Shown here: positions 44,099 through 64,000 of the stretch, in pieces
Layout of the letters: every line of letters starts with the position of its first letter
Position numbering within the stretch: position 1 is the stretch's first letter
Source of the DNA: Malurus cyaneus samueli
Taxonomy: Eukaryota > Chordata > Aves > Passeriformes > Maluridae
Direction of reading: 5' to 3'
DNA: 64,000 bases
Assembly (NCBI GenBank): GCA_009741485.1
Contig: CM019218.1
Coordinates: 31,952,898-32,016,897 of the forward strand
Notes under the pieces: model-generated
Told to the model about the DNA's origin: nothing
Seen by the model: the letters and a program-made list of their open reading frames with translations, nothing else
Databases searched by the model: none
Position numbers and translations under genes: made by a program

Positions 44099-44666
44099 TG
44101 TCATGTTTTGTTTCCTTTTCTCTTTTTTTTTCTGAGCATACTATAGCTGGTGAGGTTTGTCATGCTTGGCTTTAATGCAAAAGGATAAAGGGAATTCCCC
44201 CTCTTCATCCATGATAATCCTCTGTAGGTTTTCACTGTTGGCATTTTCCCTTCCCCCCATCTTTATTTATTTTAATATCTCAATCCCGTTTGACAGAGTG
44301 AAAAAAATGCTCTTTTGTAAAATATTGCTCCCAGTTTGTATTTGAAAATGCACTATCTGAAAAAGGTCTAATTTTTTTATACTGGGGAGAGAGCCATTGT
44401 GATTGAGGTTTTGTCTCTATCCTTTCTCCCTCCTTTCTCACTGGAGAAAAAAAATAGATGAAATACATTTGCTTTGAGTCAGTAACTTCTCTCTTCTGAT
44501 TTTCCAAGAATAGTCAAATACTGCCATTGGCTCATTGTCAGGGAGACAGTGGAGACTGAGGAATTAATGCAGCCTCTTGAAAATACCAGCCCAAATGCAT
44601 GCTCATCATGAGTCATGGCTGAGTGCTCAGGTTATTTCATTCCTGCAATTTTTTCTGCAGCAGAGA

Positions 44667-45100
44667 CACAGAGTCACAGAATGGGTAAGGCTGGAAGAGA
44701 CCCCACAGAGGGTCATCTGGTCAAACCTCCCTGCTCAAGCAGCAACCTTGTAGAGCACATGGCACAGGATTGCACTCAGACAGTTCTTTAATATGTCCAG
44801 TAAGGGAGCCCACACCATCTCTCTGGACAATGTGTTCCAGTGTGTGTGACCTGCACAACAAAGAAGTTCTTCCTCATGTTCCACTGGATCTTTCTGTGCA
44901 TCAGTTTCTTGTCCCATTGCTTGGCATCCCAGAGAAGAGCCTGACTCCATTCTCTGGCACCTTCCCTTCAAGTACTTATGGACAATGATGAGATCACCTC
45001 TCAGTCTTCTCTTCTCAAGGTTGAACAGTCTCAGCTCCCTCAGCCTTTCTTTGTAAGAGAGATGTTCTGGTCCCCTCCTCATCTTTGGAGCCCATGGTTT
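44667..45100 (-). mobile_element. CR1 LINE fragment, 3' end
   Basis: The minus strand shows a CR1 ORF2 C-terminal region (EHLSYKERLRELRLFNLEKR then RRLRGDLIIVHKYLKG), followed by the 3' UTR ending at 'gtcacagaatg' complement near 44670. It is 5'-truncated and frame-broken. It belongs to a different CR1 subfamily from the copy at 33895, judging by the 3' part. Confidence 0.88.
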
Positions 45101-45119
45101 TTGTAGGAACAGGACTCCT

Positions 45120-45640
45120 CTTGCCCCTTCTTGAGAGCACTATCTGAACAACTTCCTTAGCCTGTCCCTTTCTTAATGACATGCGACTTTTGGAAAGTGC
45201 GTATCTAATGGGAAAGCTTGAAAAGCCAGTATTTGATGAGAACTGGTGACCTATAAAGCCAGGCGAATGTGGAAGCTCTGACTTCAATCTGTGAGAGACT
45301 TGTGGTGTACCTACGGCCTGCTGCGTTGTGTTCTCTCTGTAAACCCTAACGGCTCTGGCTTTTTAGGTGTGGACACGTACAACAAAGCCTGTGGTGGGGA
45401 AAGGCATGCCAGGGTTTTAGTAACACTGTGTATTGAGAGTAAAGGGAGGGGGCTCAAAAAATGGTGAGGTTAGTATCTTGCTGTAATTTTGGAGATTTAA
45501 AGTGTATACTGGACAAATGTCTGCCTGCCCTGCAGCAAGGAGAGGATGCTAGGAGTCAGGCCCTGGGAGAGGGAGGGAAGGGAAGGAGGAAGGAAGGAAG
45601 GAAGGCCAGGCTCCTTAGACGCGAGCCTGGGGGTGGCATG
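45120..45640. other. Intergenic, no gene recognised
   Basis: About 500 bases lie between two CR1 fragments. The only structure is a purine-rich GGAA repeat at 45567-45604. Nothing else is recognised. Confidence 0.7.
45567..45604. repeat. (GGAA/GGGA) purine-rich microsatellite
   Basis: The tract is gggagggaagggaaggagga followed by four ggaa units. GGAA repeats can bind ETS factors; here that is only a possibility. Confidence 0.85.
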
Positions 45641-45654
45641 CCTCAGTGAAGGGC

Positions 45655-45903
45655 CATGTCTGTAGTCCAGCTGAAGTGCATCTACACCAGTGCCTGCAGT
45701 ATTTAGGCTGGACAGCAGGAAGCATTTCTTCACAGCAAGGGCGATTAGACATTAGAATGGGGATCCCAGGGAGGTGGTGGAGTCACCATGCTTGGATGCC
45801 TTAAAAGGAAAGATTGCACGTGGCAGTGCCATGGTCTGGTTGATACGGTAGTGTTTGGTCATAGCTTGGACTCGATTATGTAAGAGGCGTTTTCTAACCT
45901 AAC
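45655..45903 (+). mobile_element. CR1 LINE fragment, internally deleted
   Basis: On the plus strand a piece resembling the upstream CR1 body (cagctgaagtgcatctacac) joins near 45700 to the CR1 3' end (ggctggacagcaggaagcat, then gggaggtggtggagtcacca) and to the terminal 'ttggactcgat...ttttctaacct'. The middle of ORF2 is missing. The element ends about 40 bp before the PCNX1 CpG island and 410 bp before its start codon. Confidence 0.8.
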
Positions 45904-46023
45904 TTATTTTGTAATTCTTTGATTGAAAAACCCCTTCCCGAAGGCTGTTTCTCCGCCCGTTCCACAGCACCCGCAGGAAGCGCCGGCCGCGCAGGCCGCT
46001 GGGGAAGGCGGGGGCGGCCCGGG

Positions 46024-46039
46024 CCGCCAGGGGGCGCTG
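46024..46039 (+). promoter_or_regulatory. CTCF-like core motif, plus orientation
   Basis: CCGCCAGGGGGCGCTG matches the CTCF core closely. It points toward PCNX1, away from the motif at 27875-27889. Confidence 0.65.
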
Positions 46040-46182
46040 TGCCGGGCAGGAGGGGGGCGGGCTGCGGGCAGGCCGCGCGCAGGCGCAGTGCTGCCCTCCG
46101 CGGCGGCGGCGCGCGTCCCCTGCCGCAAGGGCCGCCGGTCCGTCGGCGGCGCGGGGGCGGGCGGCGGCCCGGGCCCGGACAT

Positions 46183-46193
46183 AAGATGGCGGC
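46183..46193 (+). promoter_or_regulatory. YY1-like element with in-frame upstream ATG
   Basis: aagatggcggc is a strong YY1 motif. Its ATG (46186-46188) has A at -3 and G at +4 and lies exactly 126 bases (42 codons) before the PCNX1 start with no stop between. The segment would encode an Ala/Gly/Arg-rich extension. It is more likely leader sequence than protein. Confidence 0.6.
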
Positions 46194-46311
46194 GGCGTTG
46201 CTGGGCGGCGGCGGCGGCGGTTGCGGCTGTCGCGGAGCGCGGGCGGTGCGCGGCTCTGCCCGGGCTCGCAGGGCGGATAGAGCGGGGCCGGCGCGGCGGA
46301 GCGGGGCCGCC

Positions 46312-46462
46312 ATGGGCTCCCAGGTGCTGCAGATCCTGCGCCAGGGCGTTTGGCGGCGCTGAGCGGCGGCTGGTACCAGGACCCGCACAGGGCGCGGGGG
46401 TCAACGCGCTGCATCTCTACCTGTGGCTCTTCCTGCTCGGCTTCCCCTTCACCCTGTACATG
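46312..46462 (+). CDS. PCNX1: PCNX1 coding exon 1 (two apparent single-base deletions)
   Basis: The ATG has a strong context (gccgccATGg). The first 14 codons read MGSQVLQILRQGVW, the pecanex-1 N-terminus. The assembled frame then hits TGA at 46360-46362. Reading resumes as AALSGGWYQDPH in the next frame and as VNALHLYLWLFLLGFPFTLY in the third, the first membrane segment, reaching the donor ATG|GTGAGT at 46463. One base appears to be missing after 46353 (ttgg before cggcg) and another between 46388 and 46400 (agggcgcgggg). The exit phase is 0 and matches exon 2. Exons 2-4 are intact, so base-count errors in roughly 75% GC sequence are likelier than a dead gene. Confidence 0.92.
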
Positions 46463-63089
<16,627 letters not shown>

Positions 63090-63135
63090 GTTGGATCTGG
63101 GTTATCTCGTCTGGGAACAGCAGCAACCATCAAAG
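63090..63135 (+). CDS. PCNX1: PCNX1 coding exon 4
   Basis: This 46-nt exon reads VGSGLSRLGTAATIK plus one base of the next codon and ends at donor GTGAGC. It continues the Ser-rich cytoplasmic region of pecanex 1; the mammalian sequence there reads IGSGSSRLGTAATIKG. Short length and phase 1 exit agree with the frame of exon 3. The rest of this very large protein (over 2,300 residues in human) lies beyond the window. Confidence 0.95.
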
Positions 63136-64000
63136 GTGAGCATTTTAGCTACTTAAATTACCCTGCAGAAGCACTTCAAATAGCTATTGTTTACTGCGTT
63201 TTTTCCAAATACTGTCTACCTTATTCATCTTGATTTTTTTGGTGGTTTTTTTTGGGGGTTTTTTTTGTGGGTGTTTTTGTTTTTTGTTTTTTTTTTGTGG
63301 GTTTTGTTCGTTTTTTTTTTTGTGTTTGTTTTTGTTTTTTTGTTTGAGCAAAATACAGCATTTACTAGTTGGGGGAAATCTTCCTTGGACCTGTAAATTA
63401 TGGGACTAATACATGAGCAGAGAGTGTTCTGGGGCCTTTGTTCTGTTTCCCATGTAATGACAGGTTTTCCCTTTGCTTATGAAATGCAGAGCTAAAGGGT
63501 TGGTTGGGGTATACTTTTCCATATTATTTTGAGTTCAGTGCTACCAATTAGCCCTATGATATTGTATATCAATGACTTAATTATTTCTGGTTTCTTGGCA
63601 TCTAGCTAAAGCATTTTCCAGCCCTTGTAAATTCCTCTAAGATGAAAAGATAACAATTTTGTATATTATGAATAATGTATTGTAAACTTATGCAGCCAAT
63701 AATTAGGCAAAAGAAAACTGAATGTGAGTTTTTGTCACCTTCTTGGTTTTCCCCCCCTCTTGCCTTTCTGACCATTACAAGTATTTTCTGAGTCTGCACC
63801 TCTTTGTGTTTTTATGGGCAATCGTGCAAAAAGAAATACTCCAATAGATATACTTTTAAGGGAAAAAAAACCCTTTATTTTGATGGAGTTCTGTGGAAGA
63901 TGAAAGTATTGTCTACTCTATTTCTTCTATATAAAAGAAATGTTGTGTTGCTTGTAATTATTATTACTTACCTATAAATTAAGAAATAAAAGCAACAGTT
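63136..64000 (+). other. PCNX1: PCNX1 intron 4 (partial)
   Basis: The intron starts at GTGAGC and runs out of the window. A long T/G low-complexity tract occupies 63233-63346. No exon is seen after it. Confidence 0.88.
63233..63346. repeat. T-rich, G-interrupted low-complexity tract
   Basis: This is over 100 bases of T runs broken by G or GG (tttttttggtggtttt and similar). The open frame across it is an artefact of Phe/Val/Leu codons. It may be a decayed poly(A) tail on the other strand, but no element adjoins it. Confidence 0.9.

Larger units (their letters stand above)
38630..44660. other. Intergenic, weak exon-like pieces only
   Basis: On the minus strand, open frames at 39850-40128 (including VLFFKQPRSKFPEMLHDLYW) and about 41800-41935 (after the acceptor cacctgtgctttcag; YTLPSTLWERPNYSVSVWEN) look protein-like. 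Their boundaries and phases cannot be fixed. They may be 5' exons of the unrecognised gene. A TATA-like element lies at about 42973 and an AT microsatellite at 44073. No repeat family is recognised here. Confidence 0.5.

Noticed and set aside
44735..45082. Minus-strand ORF of about 115 codons
   Set aside because: It is CR1 ORF2 C-terminal sequence.
63187..63396. Plus-strand ORF rich in Phe and Val
   Set aside because: It is translation of the T/G low-complexity tract in PCNX1 intron 4.

Overview
The window is vertebrate nuclear DNA, almost certainly from a bird. The evidence is AT-rich introns, CR1 LINE 3' ends as the main repeat, one avian-type ERVL solo LTR, and no mammalian Alu or L1. Two conserved genes lie head to head, as MAP3K9 and PCNX1 do on human 14q24.2. 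Exons 1-3 of MAP3K9 (mixed-lineage kinase 1) are on the minus strand and exons 1-4 of PCNX1 (pecanex 1) on the plus strand. Their start codons are 19,041 bp apart. Both genes run off the window. The order fits the part of avian chromosome 5 that corresponds to human 14q (inference). I cannot name the species.

Layout. 1-27271 is the 5' half of MAP3K9, with introns of about 20.6 kb and 5.0 kb; the ERVL solo LTR lies in intron 2. 26440-27930 is its CpG-island promoter, with four inverted CCAAT boxes and a CTCF-like site. 27953-28838 is a CpG-dense minisatellite. 28840-31570 shows no gene. From 31770 to at least 38626 on the minus strand there are many exon-like segments with good splice sites and protein-like reading frames. 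The last five join in phase and end at a stop codon. I do not recognise the product. 38630-45900 holds weaker exon-like pieces, a TATA-like element and CR1 copies. 45940-46690 is the CpG-island promoter of PCNX1. 46312-64000 is the 5' part of PCNX1.

How they work: MAP3K9 is a cytoplasmic MAP3K with an SH3 domain and a Ser/Thr kinase domain that feeds JNK and p38 signalling. PCNX1 is a large multi-pass membrane protein of the pecanex family. Nothing in the sequence shows that they share a function. Two CTCF-like motifs pointing outward, one at each promoter, suggest the interval between them may be a domain boundary.

The main points for a second look are the unrecognised intergenic gene, the two apparent single-base deletions in PCNX1 exon 1, the minisatellite and the outward CTCF pair. 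The CDS entries give coding exons only; UTR limits and transcription starts cannot be read from the sequence.
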